This document shows, in pieces, positions 43,664-57,265 of a DNA stretch of 64,000 bases (the stretch's first letter is position 1; each line of letters starts with the position of its first letter). The notes under the pieces are model-generated. The model did no database searches. It was not told where the DNA came from and worked only from the letters and a program-made list of their open reading frames with translations. This DNA comes from Variovorax sp. Root473. GTDB taxonomy: Bacteria > Pseudomonadota > Gammaproteobacteria > Burkholderiales > Burkholderiaceae_C. Both the position numbers and the translations under genes were made by a program. The stretch spans positions 1,333,155 through 1,397,154 of the forward strand of contig NZ_LMEV01000017.1 in the NCBI RefSeq assembly GCF_001426505.1, read 5' to 3'.

Positions 43664-44391
43664 GTTTCGAAGGAAAACGCACACTGATCACCGGCGCCAG
43701 CGGCGCGCTCGGAGCGGCCATGGCGGAGCGCTTTGCACGCGACGGCGCGACGGTACTGCTGCACGCGAATTCGCGGCCTGAGGCGATCGAGCAACTGGCC
43801 GCGTCGATCACGGCGGCCGGCGGCAAGGCGGAATGCCATGTGTTCGATCTGCGCAGCGACGAGGCCTGTGCGGCCGGCTGCGCACGCATCCTCGAAGGCG
43901 GGCCGGTGCAGATCCTCGTCAACAACGCGGGCGTCCACGACGACGCCGTGCTGCCCGGCATGCGCGCCGAGCAATGGCACAAGGTGATCGACGTCTCACT
44001 GAACGGCTTCTTCCGCGTCACCCAGCCGCTGCTGCTGCCGATGATGCGCACCCGCTGGGGGCGCGTGCTGAACATCTCGTCCGTTGCCGCCATCGCGGGG
44101 AACAAGGGGCAGGTGAACTACGCTGCGGCCAAGGGCGCGTTGAACAGCGCGACCAAGGCGCTGTCGCTCGAAGTGGCATCGCGCGGCGTGACGGTGAACG
44201 CGATTGCGCCAGGGATCATCGCTTCGCCGATGGCCGACGCGGTGTTCGACCCTGCGCTCATCAACCAGATGGTGCCCGTGAAACGCGCCGGCACGCCGCA
44301 GGAAGTGGCGGCGCTGGCGGCGTTCCTGGCCGGTGACGAGGCCGGCTACATCACGGGGCAGGTGATTTCCGTCAACGGCGGGATGATCTGA
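43660..44391 (+). CDS. 3-oxoacyl-ACP reductase, FabG-like (243 aa)
   Basis: Short-chain dehydrogenase that reduces 3-oxoacyl-ACP with NADPH. Cofactor motif TGASGALGAA (11-20), NNAG at 88-91, catalytic Ser140/141, Tyr154 and Lys158 (YAAAK). It corresponds to the ketoreductase (ApeQ) of polyene clusters. It is the last gene; the next gene is on the other strand 18 bases away. No ketosynthase follows, so the chain-building enzyme must be encoded elsewhere. Confidence 0.9.
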   Translation: MSFEGKRTLITGASGALGAAMAERFARDGATVLLHANSRPEAIEQLAASITAAGGKAECHVFDLRSDEACAAGCARILEGGPVQILVNNAGVHDDAVLPGMRAEQWHKVIDVSLNGFFRVTQPLLLPMMRTRWGRVLNISSVAAIAGNKGQVNYAAAKGALNSATKALSLEVASRGVTVNAIAPGIIASPMADAVFDPALINQMVPVKRAGTPQEVAALAAFLAGDEAGYITGQVISVNGGMI

Positions 44392-44409
44392 TTCCGCCCG
44401 TTGCCGCGG

Positions 44410-45102
44410 TCAGAGCGGCAGCGTATCGAACGCGGCATATGCTGTCGCCAGCCATGATTTCACGCGCTGACGCTCCAGCAGGCCGAGTGCATGCGGTCCT
44501 TCGCGGTCGTTCACCGCCTTCCAGAAACTCGTGTTCTGCGCATCGATCTTGCGCATGCTGGCCTCGTGCAGGCGCGGCAATGCAATGACGCGCGCGCCGT
44601 TCGCATTGGCCTTCGACAGCGACTGCGACGCCAGCAGCATCCCGAAGTCGCTGCCGCGTCCGTAGTTCTGCACCACGATGTAGTTGGGGCGGTTGCCGAA
44701 GGTGTCGATCAGCGTGCCGAGCAGGTCGGTGGAGTCCTTGCCATCGTCCAGCACGTGCCAGAAGTTGACCGTGACGTCGATTTCCTCGAACACGTCGAAC
44801 AGGTCGGATTCCTTGATCCAGCGCGACAGCGGCGCCAGCGTTTGCGCCGCGAGGTCGACGATCACGCTCTGCTTCGGGTTGCTCTCGAAGCCGTTCACCA
44901 CCGTGTCCAGGCCCTCGAAGCTGTCGACCACCACGGGCGAGGCAAAGCCCTCGTAGAAGCGGGTGAAGGAGCTGTGCGAACGGTCGGTGTCGAAGCCGGT
45001 GAAGGGCCGGCTGCGATCGATGAAGTACTGGGCCAGCACGCGTGCGGTGACCGATTTGCCGACACCGCCTTTTTCGCCGCCGATGAAATTGATGGAGCTC
45101 AT
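44410..45102 (-). CDS. ParA/MinD-like P-loop ATPase (230 aa)
   Basis: Deviant Walker A ATPase (INFIGGEKGGVGKSVTARVL) of the CobQ/ParA/MinD type. FDTDRSHSSFTRFYEGF and SVIVDLAAQTLAP are the next nucleotide-site motifs. No ParB or centromere-like repeats are seen nearby, so a role in plasmid partition is not supported; such solitary proteins may place or regulate other components. It lies 79 bases downstream of hipA on the same strand. I cannot name a specific function. Confidence 0.8.
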   Translation of the reverse strand: MSSINFIGGEKGGVGKSVTARVLAQYFIDRSRPFTGFDTDRSHSSFTRFYEGFASPVVVDSFEGLDTVVNGFESNPKQSVIVDLAAQTLAPLSRWIKESDLFDVFEEIDVTVNFWHVLDDGKDSTDLLGTLIDTFGNRPNYIVVQNYGRGSDFGMLLASQSLSKANANGARVIALPRLHEASMRKIDAQNTSFWKAVNDREGPHALGLLERQRVKSWLATAYAAFDTLPL

Positions 45103-45181
45103 GAGTGGTTGCTGCCTCGAATGGGTTGAGGGGAGGGGGAGGGCGGATTCATTCTAGGGTTCGCTTGCTGCGCCACTGTGG

Positions 45182-46480
45182 CTAGCGACCCCGCTTGCTC
45201 ATGCTCTGCAGCAAGGGATGTGCCTGCAAGCGCTGCTGCAGCCGTTTCTTCCACGGGGCCGGCAGCGACGAACCGTCGATCATCGCGGGCCAATGGTCGC
45301 GCGCGAGGCGGGTCGTGTCGGCGACCACGCGTCGCATGCGCGGCTCGTGCAAGCCAGCCGAGAAGCAGAAGGCGCGCACATTGGCCGGCGTGAACATCGC
45401 GGTGCGACGCACAGCGGCTGCGCCCACTGGGGCCGGCAGCAGTGGGAGCGCATGGCCTTCAACGCCCTGCAGCGCCGCGTAGGCCACGATGTCGTAGGCC
45501 GGCGCCAACCGTGGCGCGATGCCGTCGGGGTACAGCACGCCGAAGTTCTTCAGGTGGGCGTCCGGGTTGCCCAGCAGGTCGTTGACCACGAGTCGCCGCA
45601 CCAGTTCGAGCACGGCGTCTTCGCCCAGCGACGGAAAGGCGCGCATCGCGAGCGCCATGTCGAGGTAGCTTCCGCTGTACTTGTGCATCGGATCGACCGC
45701 GAGTACCTGAGCGAAATCCTCGAAGTGGATGCGGCGCGCGCCGTCGCGGTCGAAGCGCGTGACGGCCAGGAACTCGGGCTCGTCCGGCAGCGCATAGCTG
45801 TGCTCCGCCGCGATGGCCGACAGCGGCGCGAGTTCGGCGTGGCACACCTCGACGCCCGCCGCACCGGCCATCTGCAGCGAAAGCATTTCAAGTTGCGGCA
45901 TGTGGGGCCGGCCCGCCACCGGCAGCTTGGCGATCACGCGCGTGCTGGCGCCGGCGCGCACGCGCGCCACGTAGCGGCCGCCCTGGCGGCGCAGGCCCAG
46001 CTTGGGTTGCACGCCCGAGACCGAAATGCCCTGCGGCATTGGCAGCTCGACCACCGACATCTCGAGCGCGTCCTGGTCCTGCGTGATGAGCCGCTGCAGC
46101 GTGCCGCGGTCCACCGACACCGGGCGGGCAGCCACGGCGCCGGGCAGGTCGCCGCCGCAGGCCGCCAGCAATTCGAAGTGATCGTTGTCGCGGCAGCCGC
46201 GCAGCTGCGCGATGTGGCTGCGCAGCACGCCTTCGGGCAGCAGGTTCTGGAAGAAGCCGGGCAATTGGCCCCCCTGGGCATTGAACAACGGGTTCTTCAC
46301 GTCGCTCCACAACGCGGCCTGCGCTGCCGGGTCGCTCGCGACCATCGACAGCGAGAGCACGCCCGGCGGCGGGTTGGCGATCAGCTCAGGCTCCGCCACG
46401 AAGCGGCACAGGTCGGCGTACTGGAACAGCTTGCCGAGGCGGTGCGCGCCGAGCGAAATCTCGAGGATCTTGACGTTCAT
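45182..46480 (-). CDS. hipA: HipA-type Ser/Thr kinase toxin (432 aa)
   Basis: Type II toxin of the HipA family; HipA of E. coli phosphorylates glutamyl-tRNA synthetase and induces persistence. Features are GVLSLSMVASDPAA, GFFQNLLPEGVLRSHIAQ (N-terminal subdomain), ISVSGVQPKLGLRRQGGRYV (the ATP-phosphate Gly-rich region), FLAVTRFDRDGARRIHFEDF and the catalytic NDLLGNPDAHLKNFGVL with Asp. Length is normal for the family. ATGA overlap with the antitoxin gene. The target may differ from the E. coli one. Confidence 0.9.
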   Translation of the reverse strand: MNVKILEISLGAHRLGKLFQYADLCRFVAEPELIANPPPGVLSLSMVASDPAAQAALWSDVKNPLFNAQGGQLPGFFQNLLPEGVLRSHIAQLRGCRDNDHFELLAACGGDLPGAVAARPVSVDRGTLQRLITQDQDALEMSVVELPMPQGISVSGVQPKLGLRRQGGRYVARVRAGASTRVIAKLPVAGRPHMPQLEMLSLQMAGAAGVEVCHAELAPLSAIAAEHSYALPDEPEFLAVTRFDRDGARRIHFEDFAQVLAVDPMHKYSGSYLDMALAMRAFPSLGEDAVLELVRRLVVNDLLGNPDAHLKNFGVLYPDGIAPRLAPAYDIVAYAALQGVEGHALPLLPAPVGAAAVRRTAMFTPANVRAFCFSAGLHEPRMRRVVADTTRLARDHWPAMIDGSSLPAPWKKRLQQRLQAHPLLQSMSKRGR

Positions 46481-46797
46481 GGCAGTGAGCGGCGGCCTCG
46501 CACGTAAGGTGGCGCGGCGGGCGCTTCAGCCAGCGCCCGGCCGACGCGCGTGGCGACCGGGCGGTAGCCGGGATCGACCGCGGTGCCTTCGCCGAAGCCC
46601 TTGGGTGCGAGTTGCAGTTCGAGCCCCAGCGCATCGACCAGCGCCAGCAGCGACGACAGCTGCGGATTGCCCTTCAGGCTCAGGGCATTGCGCACCGAGC
46701 GCTCGGTGAGCCCCGAGCGCAGCGCGATCTCGGCGTTCGTGAGGCCGGTGGCCCCGCGTCGCGCCGTGAGGGCGTTGATGAGTTCCTGCTTGTCCAC
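46477..46797 (-). CDS. hipB: HipB-like HTH antitoxin (106 aa)
   Basis: DNA-binding antitoxin partner of HipA. The helix-turn-helix is in LTNAEIALRSGLTERSVRNAL, quoted as AEIALRSGLTERSVRNAL, followed by LLALVDALGLELQLAPKG, as in XRE-type HipB. A C-terminal tail of about 40 residues is disordered-looking. The start is GTG (46795-46797). A TAATAT box ends exactly six bases before it, so the mRNA may be leaderless. Confidence 0.85.
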   Translation of the reverse strand: MDKQELINALTARRGATGLTNAEIALRSGLTERSVRNALSLKGNPQLSSLLALVDALGLELQLAPKGFGEGTAVDPGYRPVATRVGRALAEAPAAPPYVRGRRSLP

Positions 46798-46803
46798 GGA
46801 AAG

Positions 46804-46840
46804 ATATTACCGCAAATGCCTATTTGGGAAACATATTTCC
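46804..46840 (-). promoter_or_regulatory. Candidate hipBA promoter and operator
   Basis: On the minus strand the -10-like TAATAT occupies 46804-46809, placing the expected start on the G of the hipB GTG. The -35 is weak (TTTCCC-like near 46826-46831). GGAAA-CATA-TTTCC (46827-46840) is a perfect 5-bp inverted repeat overlapping that region, a possible HipB operator. Confidence 0.4.
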
Positions 46841-46851
46841 GATGTGAAAGA

Positions 46852-47622
46852 CTACTTGGGGATCAGCGTGAAGAGCGGCATGACCACGCCCATCACCCAG
46901 TTCTGGCCGAAATCGAGGGCCGCCCGGCGGTATTTTTCGTCGGCCTGCGCGGCCAGCAGGTCGAGCCGTGCCACCACCTTCGACAGCTCGCGGTCGGCCA
47001 CGAGGTTGCGCCCGCGCTCGCTGATCTCGGTGGCCAGCAGCAGTGGCTGGCCGTCGGGGCCGGTCTTGGAGGAAATGAGCCAGAGCGAAATCTCGAAGTT
47101 GCGCGCCGTGCGGTAGCTGTTCTCGGCGTCGACCCCGTCGATCATGGTCTGGTCCCAGGTGTTGCCGTTGGCCTGCTTGAGCATCGAGGCCCAGCCGACG
47201 ACCAGCGCCGCCACGCGGTCGCCCTGGTAGCCCTGCGGCCCGGTTTCGAAGGCCAGGCGGATGGCGTCGATGCCGGTGGCACCGCGCAGCTCGGGCAGGG
47301 GCGTGCCCTGCATCACTGCGTCCCAGGTGCGCTGCGTGGCTTCTTCCATGCTGGCGGCCGCTTTGCGCCATTCGCGCGGGTTGCGCCGGTACAGCGTGGT
47401 CTGCACGCGGCGCACCGATTGCAGGTTGTCGCGCAGCGACAGGTTGGCAATGCGGTTGGTGCCCGATTGCAGCCATTCCTGGTTGCCGTAGGGCTCGGCG
47501 CGCTCGGTGGATCGGAAGGACGAACAGCCCGTCAGCGCCAAGGGGGCAAGCAGGGCAGCAGCGGTGCCCGCCAGGAGCCAGGTGCGTCGCGCCGCGAGGG
47601 GAGAAGCCAGGGAATCACTCAT
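46852..47622 (-). CDS. Putative lipoprotein of unknown function (256 aa)
   Basis: Not recognised. The N-terminus RRTWLLAGTAAALLAPLALTGC is a lipoprotein signal with Cys33 after a Thr-Gly lipobox. The mature part is mostly helical, rich in Ala, Arg and Glu, with LSLRDNLQSVRRVQTTLYRR and ENSYRTARNFEISLWLISSK. It is a single gene, convergent with nothing and divergent from smc. Probably an outer-membrane or periplasm-facing protein. Confidence 0.8.
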   Translation of the reverse strand: MSDSLASPLAARRTWLLAGTAAALLAPLALTGCSSFRSTERAEPYGNQEWLQSGTNRIANLSLRDNLQSVRRVQTTLYRRNPREWRKAAASMEEATQRTWDAVMQGTPLPELRGATGIDAIRLAFETGPQGYQGDRVAALVVGWASMLKQANGNTWDQTMIDGVDAENSYRTARNFEISLWLISSKTGPDGQPLLLATEISERGRNLVADRELSKVVARLDLLAAQADEKYRRAALDFGQNWVMGVVMPLFTLIPK

Positions 47623-47702
47623 GCCCTGACGTTATCATCCACGGCTGGGGCGGCGGCCCGCTTCAAGCTGCGGGTCCGTGCAATTTTCCTTACAAATCAA
47701 TA

Positions 47703-47721
47703 CCTTGGCGCTAAGCCAAGG
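47703..47721 (+). promoter_or_regulatory. Hairpin just upstream of smc
   Basis: CCTTGGC (47703-47709) and GCCAAGG (47715-47721) form a 7-bp stem with a 5-base loop, ending 14 bases before the smc GTG. Too close to be a terminator for upstream transcription into smc; it could limit translation or stabilise the mRNA. Confidence 0.35.
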
Positions 47722-47735
47722 CAGGGCGACAAGTC

Positions 47736-51251
<3,516 letters not shown>

Positions 51252-51264
51252 GGCAGGCGCGCGC

Positions 51265-52371
51265 ATGAGCAATCTCACCCTCGCCCTGGCGATCCTCGGC
51301 GGCCTCGTTCTCGCGGCCGTCGTGGCCTACAACACCCTGATGTCGCGCCGCAATGCGCCGCGCCAGCCCGACGCGGTCGATGTCGCCCTGGCCGAAGCCG
51401 AGCGAGCGCTGGCCGGCGGCAGTGACGGCGGCGTGGAGCCGATGCTCCATGCCGACCCGAGCCAGGTGGCCGCCAGCGACCGCCATGAGCCGCTGTTCGA
51501 TCCCGACCTGCCGGCGCCCAGCGGCGTGCCCGTGCCCACGGGCGAACGCCGCGGCGGACTCGATCCGCTGATCGACGTCATTGCGCCCATTTCGCTCGAA
51601 GGCCTGGCCTCGGGCGATGCCGCGCTTGCGGCGATGCCATCGACGCGCCGTGCCGGCAGCAAGCCGGTCGCCATCGAGGGCCTGAACGACCTCACCAGGC
51701 AGTGGGAGCCGCCGGCACCGGGGCAACGCTACCGCGCCTTCCAGGTCGGTGTGCAGCTGGCCAACCGCACCGGGGCGCTCAACGAGATCGAGTACTCCGA
51801 GTTCGTGGTCAAGGCGCAGGCCTTTGCCGACGCCGTGAACGGCGCACCCGAGTTTCCCGAGATGCTCGACGAAGTCGCGCGTGCCCGTGAGCTCGACCAG
51901 TTCGCCAGCGCGCACGACGCGCAACTGGGCTTCGTGCTGCGTGCGCTGCATGCGGCCTGGAGCCCGGGCTACGTGCAGCAGAACGCCGCGCGGCTGGGTT
52001 TTGTCGCCGGGATCATTCCCGGCCGCATGGTGCTGCCGACCAGCGAGGCCGGCCTGCCGCCGATCCTCGGGCTCTCGTTCGACACCCAGGCCGCGCTGGC
52101 CGACGATCCGGCGCAATCGGCGATTCGCGAACTCAGCCTGAGCCTGGACGTGCCGCAGGTCGATCGCGGCGAAGAGCCGTTCCGCCGCATGCGCGAAGCC
52201 GCTGCCACGCTCGCCCGCGAGATGGACGGCGTGGTCACCGACAGCGACGGCCAGTTGTTGCGCGACGAAACCATGGACGTGATCGGCACCGACCTCGAGC
52301 AGTTGTACGACACGCTCGATGCACGCGATCTCGCGGCCGGCTCGCCGCTGGCGCGACGCCTCTTCAGCTGA
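51265..52371 (+). CDS. zipA: ZipA-like cell division protein (368 aa)
   Basis: Inner-membrane anchor for FtsZ. One N-terminal membrane segment (LTLALAILGGLVLAAVVAYN), a long variable linker rich in Pro, Ala and Asp, and a C-terminal ZipA FtsZ-binding domain from about residue 150 (FQVGVQLANRTGALNEIEYS and HAAWSPGYVQQNAARLGFVA). The C-terminal domain is longer than in E. coli and diverged, as is usual for Burkholderiales. It lies between smc and ligA, which is the usual order. Confidence 0.85.
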   Translation: MSNLTLALAILGGLVLAAVVAYNTLMSRRNAPRQPDAVDVALAEAERALAGGSDGGVEPMLHADPSQVAASDRHEPLFDPDLPAPSGVPVPTGERRGGLDPLIDVIAPISLEGLASGDAALAAMPSTRRAGSKPVAIEGLNDLTRQWEPPAPGQRYRAFQVGVQLANRTGALNEIEYSEFVVKAQAFADAVNGAPEFPEMLDEVARARELDQFASAHDAQLGFVLRALHAAWSPGYVQQNAARLGFVAGIIPGRMVLPTSEAGLPPILGLSFDTQAALADDPAQSAIRELSLSLDVPQVDRGEEPFRRMREAAATLAREMDGVVTDSDGQLLRDETMDVIGTDLEQLYDTLDARDLAAGSPLARRLFS

Positions 52372-54495
<2,124 letters not shown>

Positions 54496-54513
54496 AGCGG
54501 CCGGCATCGGTGG

Positions 54514-54532
54514 CGGGGGGCTTTACCCCCCG
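54514..54532 (+). terminator. GC hairpin after ligA
   Basis: CGGGGGG (54514-54520) and CCCCCCG (54526-54532) form a 7-bp stem with loop CTTTA, 18 bases after the ligA stop. There is no T-run, so it is a weak intrinsic terminator or a processing block. It marks the end of the smc-zipA-ligA unit. Confidence 0.5.
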
Positions 54533-54614
54533 TTACGCGACTTCACACCAGCGCAGTCAACAGGGTCTACAAGCGGACGTTGAATGACAACAGAAGGCCG
54601 ACAAGGAGTCCCTC

Positions 54615-55037
54615 ATGCAAAGAATTCGTGTTCTCGGTACCAGCCTCGCCCTCGGCGGCATCGTGCTGCTGGGCGGCTGCGTGGCCGTTCCAGGCGATCC
54701 GTACTACTCCGGCGGCTATTCCGATCCGTACTACGCTGACCCCGTGGTCGTGCCGGCGCCGGTCTACATCCAGGGTGGCGGCTACTACGACAACGGGCGC
54801 CGCTACTACGACCGCCGTCCTTACTATGGAAGGCCGGGCTATCCAAACCATGGCGTGCGGCCCACGTATCCGACGACACGTCCGCCCTGGGGCGGTGGCC
54901 GTCCACCGGTCGCCGTGGTGCCGCGGCCCGGCGCGGGAGGCGTGCCCGGAATCACGCCGTCGCAACCGCAACAGATGCCGCGCGGTCGCGCTCGGTTGTG
55001 GACCTCGCCCGACTCGCAAGGCACCACGCCTCCCTGA
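54615..55037 (+). CDS. Tyr/Gly/Pro-rich lipoprotein (140 aa)
   Basis: Small lipoprotein; [20 protein letters not shown] has a lipobox with Cys22. The mature part is low-complexity, with [17 protein letters not shown] and Tyr/Arg-rich repeats ([14 protein letters not shown]), then a Pro-rich tail. This composition is typical of small outer-membrane lipoproteins whose function is not known. AAGGAG lies upstream of the ATG at 54615. Confidence 0.82.
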   Translation: MQRIRVLGTSLALGGIVLLGGCVAVPGDPYYSGGYSDPYYADPVVVPAPVYIQGGGYYDNGRRYYDRRPYYGRPGYPNHGVRPTYPTTRPPWGGGRPPVAVVPRPGAGGVPGITPSQPQQMPRGRARLWTSPDSQGTTPP

Positions 55038-55074
55038 TCACGGCGTGCAACTGAGTTTCGTGCAAGGCTGTCGC

Positions 55075-55080
55075 GATAAT
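55075..55080 (+). promoter_or_regulatory. -10-like box six bases before def
   Basis: GATAAT ends exactly six bases before the def ATG at 55087, and no ribosome site lies in between (CCCGCC). Transcription would start at the A of the ATG, that is, a leaderless mRNA. The -35 is poor (TGAGTT-like, 17 bases upstream). Confidence 0.4.
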
Positions 55081-55086
55081 CCCGCC

Positions 55087-55626
55087 ATGGCCTTCCGCGA
55101 AATTCTCAAAATGGGTGATCCCCGGCTGCTGCGCACCGCGCAGCCGGTCACCGCTTTCGACACCGACGAACTGCATCTGCTGGTGCGCGACATGTTCGAG
55201 ACCATGAAGGCGGTCAATGGCGCCGGTCTCGCGGCGCCGCAGATCGGCGTTGATCTGCAACTGGTGATCTTCGGCACCGACACCGTCAATCCGCGTTACC
55301 CCGACGCACCGCCGGTGCCGCGCACCGTGCTGCTCAATCCCGTCATCACGTCGCTGGGAGATGAAGAGGAAGAGGGCTGGGAAGGCTGCCTGTCGGTCCC
55401 CGGCCTGCGCGGCGTGGTGCCCCGCTTCGCCCACATCCGCTACACGGGCTTCGACCTGTACGGTGACCCGATCGACCGCATCGCCGACGGCTTCCATGCG
55501 CGCGTGGTGCAGCACGAGGTCGATCACCTGTTCGGCAAGCTGTACCCGATGCGGGTGCGCGATTTCTCGCGCTTCGGCTACACCGAGATCCTGTTTCCGG
55601 GCCTCGATGCGGCGGACGACGACTGA
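55087..55626 (+). CDS. def: Peptide deformylase (179 aa)
   Basis: Removes the N-formyl group from new proteins, an Fe2+/Zn2+ enzyme. Motif 1 [10 protein letters not shown] (45-54), motif 2 EGCLSVPG with Cys101, and motif 3 QHEVDHLFG with His143, Glu144 and His147. The C-terminal end [17 protein letters not shown] is typical of a second, non-fmt-linked def paralogue; fmt is not next to it. ATG at 55087 gives the standard [15 protein letters not shown]. Confidence 0.95.
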   Translation: MAFREILKMGDPRLLRTAQPVTAFDTDELHLLVRDMFETMKAVNGAGLAAPQIGVDLQLVIFGTDTVNPRYPDAPPVPRTVLLNPVITSLGDEEEEGWEGCLSVPGLRGVVPRFAHIRYTGFDLYGDPIDRIADGFHARVVQHEVDHLFGKLYPMRVRDFSRFGYTEILFPGLDAADDD

Positions 55627-55646
55627 GTCGCCAGTCGCCTCTTCGC

Positions 55647-56036
55647 TTACTTGTTGTTGAGCCCGAAGCGCCCGCCGCCCGTGAGCGCGAGCGAGATGGC
55701 CGCGAACAGGAACATGCCCTGCAGTTCCAGCGCCCAGCCGCCTTGCGCGTTGAGCGCGCCGAGGTCCTTGCGGTGCGCCAGCCAGATCGCCACGATCATG
55801 TTGATCGCCACGACCAGCGCGGCTGGCCGTGTGAACAGGCCGACGATCAGCAGCACCGGCGCCAAAATCTCGCCCACGTAGACCAGGTAGGCCAGCGCCG
55901 CGGGCACGCCGTGCGACGCGAGCATGCCGCCGATGCCGTCGACGCCCTTGCCGACCTTGGCAATGCCGTGCAGCAGGATGAGGATGCCCAGCGCAACGCG
56001 CAGGATGAGCTTGCCGGTGTCGTCGGACTTGACCAT
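55647..56036 (-). CDS. DoxX family membrane protein (129 aa)
   Basis: Small inner-membrane protein with four hydrophobic segments (LILRVALGILILLHGIAKVG, VYVGEILAPVLLIVGLF, ALVVAINMIVAIW, LQGMFLFAAISLALTG). The HGIAKVGKG turn and GEILAPVLL are typical of DoxX/SURF4-like proteins. The function is uncertain; family members are linked to redox or sulphur metabolism or to metal stress. ATG at 56034-56036 was chosen over an upstream frame extension. It converges with def. Confidence 0.85.
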   Translation of the reverse strand: MVKSDDTGKLILRVALGILILLHGIAKVGKGVDGIGGMLASHGVPAALAYLVYVGEILAPVLLIVGLFTRPAALVVAINMIVAIWLAHRKDLGALNAQGGWALELQGMFLFAAISLALTGGGRFGLNNK

Positions 56037-56147
56037 GGTGTGATTCCTGTTCAGGAGTGGTGAAAGGGCCGTATGGTAGTGAAACTCGCCGCGCCGCCAA
56101 CCGATCACCCGCAAACGGATCGACATATGCATCCAACGCGGGGTTCT

Positions 56148-56177
56148 TTGTCGTCGGTCCGCGTCGCCCCGTACACT
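56148..56177 (+). promoter_or_regulatory. Candidate promoter of the amino acid transporter
   Basis: TTGTCG (56148-56153) and TACACT (56172-56177) are 18 bases apart, upstream of the binding-protein ATG at 56213. A GAGGAG ribosome site lies at 56195-56200. Confidence 0.4.
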
Positions 56178-56212
56178 GCCTTTCGCCTACTGTTGAGGAG
56201 CACCGACCGATC

Positions 56213-57265
56213 ATGAAAAAACCAAACAACCCAACCACCCGACTGCGCCCGGCATTTCTGGCCGCCGCCTGCGTTCTCGCGCTGGCCGCCGCGGCCCCGG
56301 CCTTTGCCGGCAAGACGCTCGACGCGGTCAAGCAGCGCGGCACCGTCAAGTGCGGCGTGACCAACGGCGTGGCCGGTTTCTCGGCCCCCGACACACAGGG
56401 CAACTGGTCGGGCCTGGACGTCGATACCTGCCGCGCCATTGCCGCGGCCGTGCTGGGCGATCCGAAGAAGGTCGACTTCGTGCCGCTCAATTCGCAGCAG
56501 CGCTTCTCGGCCCTGCAGGCCGGCGAGATCGACATCCTCGCGCGCAACACCACCTGGACGCTCACGCGCGACGCGTCGCTGGGCTTCAACTTCACCACCA
56601 TCACCTACTACGACGGCCAGGGCTTCCTGGTGCCCAAGAAGCTCAAGGTGACCAGTGCCAAGCAGCTGAAGAACGCCACCATCTGCACGCAGTCGGGCAC
56701 CACCAACGAGAAGAACGTCTCCGACTACTTCCGCGCGCAGAACATCCCGGTGAAGACCGTCGTCTTCGAGAGCTTCGAGGCCTCGTTCAAGGCCTTCTTC
56801 TCGGGCCGCTGCCAGGCCTTCACCACCGACGCCTCGGCGCTGGCGGGCCTGCGCAACAAGGAAGCGCAGAACCCCGACGACTACACCATCCTGCCCGAGC
56901 TGATCTCCAAGGAGCCGCTGGCGCCGCTGGTGCGCCGCGGCGACGACGAATGGTTCGCCATTGCCAAGTGGGTACCCAACGCGCTCATCGAGGCAGAGGA
57001 ATTCGGCATCACCCAAGCCAATGCCGAGCAGCTCAAGGCCGGCAGCAAGGACCCGGCGCAGCAGCGCCTGCTCGGCGCCGGTGAAGACCTCGGCAAGCTG
57101 CTCGGTCTCGACAAGGACTGGTCGTACCGCGCCATCAAGGCCGTGGGCAACTACGGCGAGATGTTCGAGCGCAACGTCGGACCGAAGTCGGTGCTCAAGC
57201 TGCCGCGCGGCTCCAACAATCTGTGGAGCAAGGGCGGCCTGATCTACGCACCACCCGTTCGATGA
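56213..57265 (+). CDS. aapJ: General L-amino acid ABC transporter binding protein (350 aa)
   Basis: Periplasmic solute-binding protein of the polar amino acid family. Signal peptide FLAAACVLALAAAAPAFA, then KTLDAVKQRGTVKCGVTNGV. QNPDDYTILPELISKEPLAP and DFVPLNSQQRFSALQAGEID are typical of AapJ/BztA. The length (350) fits AapJ. First gene of an operon with two permeases (ATGA overlap). Imports several L-amino acids in known members. Confidence 0.92.
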   Translation: MKKPNNPTTRLRPAFLAAACVLALAAAAPAFAGKTLDAVKQRGTVKCGVTNGVAGFSAPDTQGNWSGLDVDTCRAIAAAVLGDPKKVDFVPLNSQQRFSALQAGEIDILARNTTWTLTRDASLGFNFTTITYYDGQGFLVPKKLKVTSAKQLKNATICTQSGTTNEKNVSDYFRAQNIPVKTVVFESFEASFKAFFSGRCQAFTTDASALAGLRNKEAQNPDDYTILPELISKEPLAPLVRRGDDEWFAIAKWVPNALIEAEEFGITQANAEQLKAGSKDPAQQRLLGAGEDLGKLLGLDKDWSYRAIKAVGNYGEMFERNVGPKSVLKLPRGSNNLWSKGGLIYAPPVR

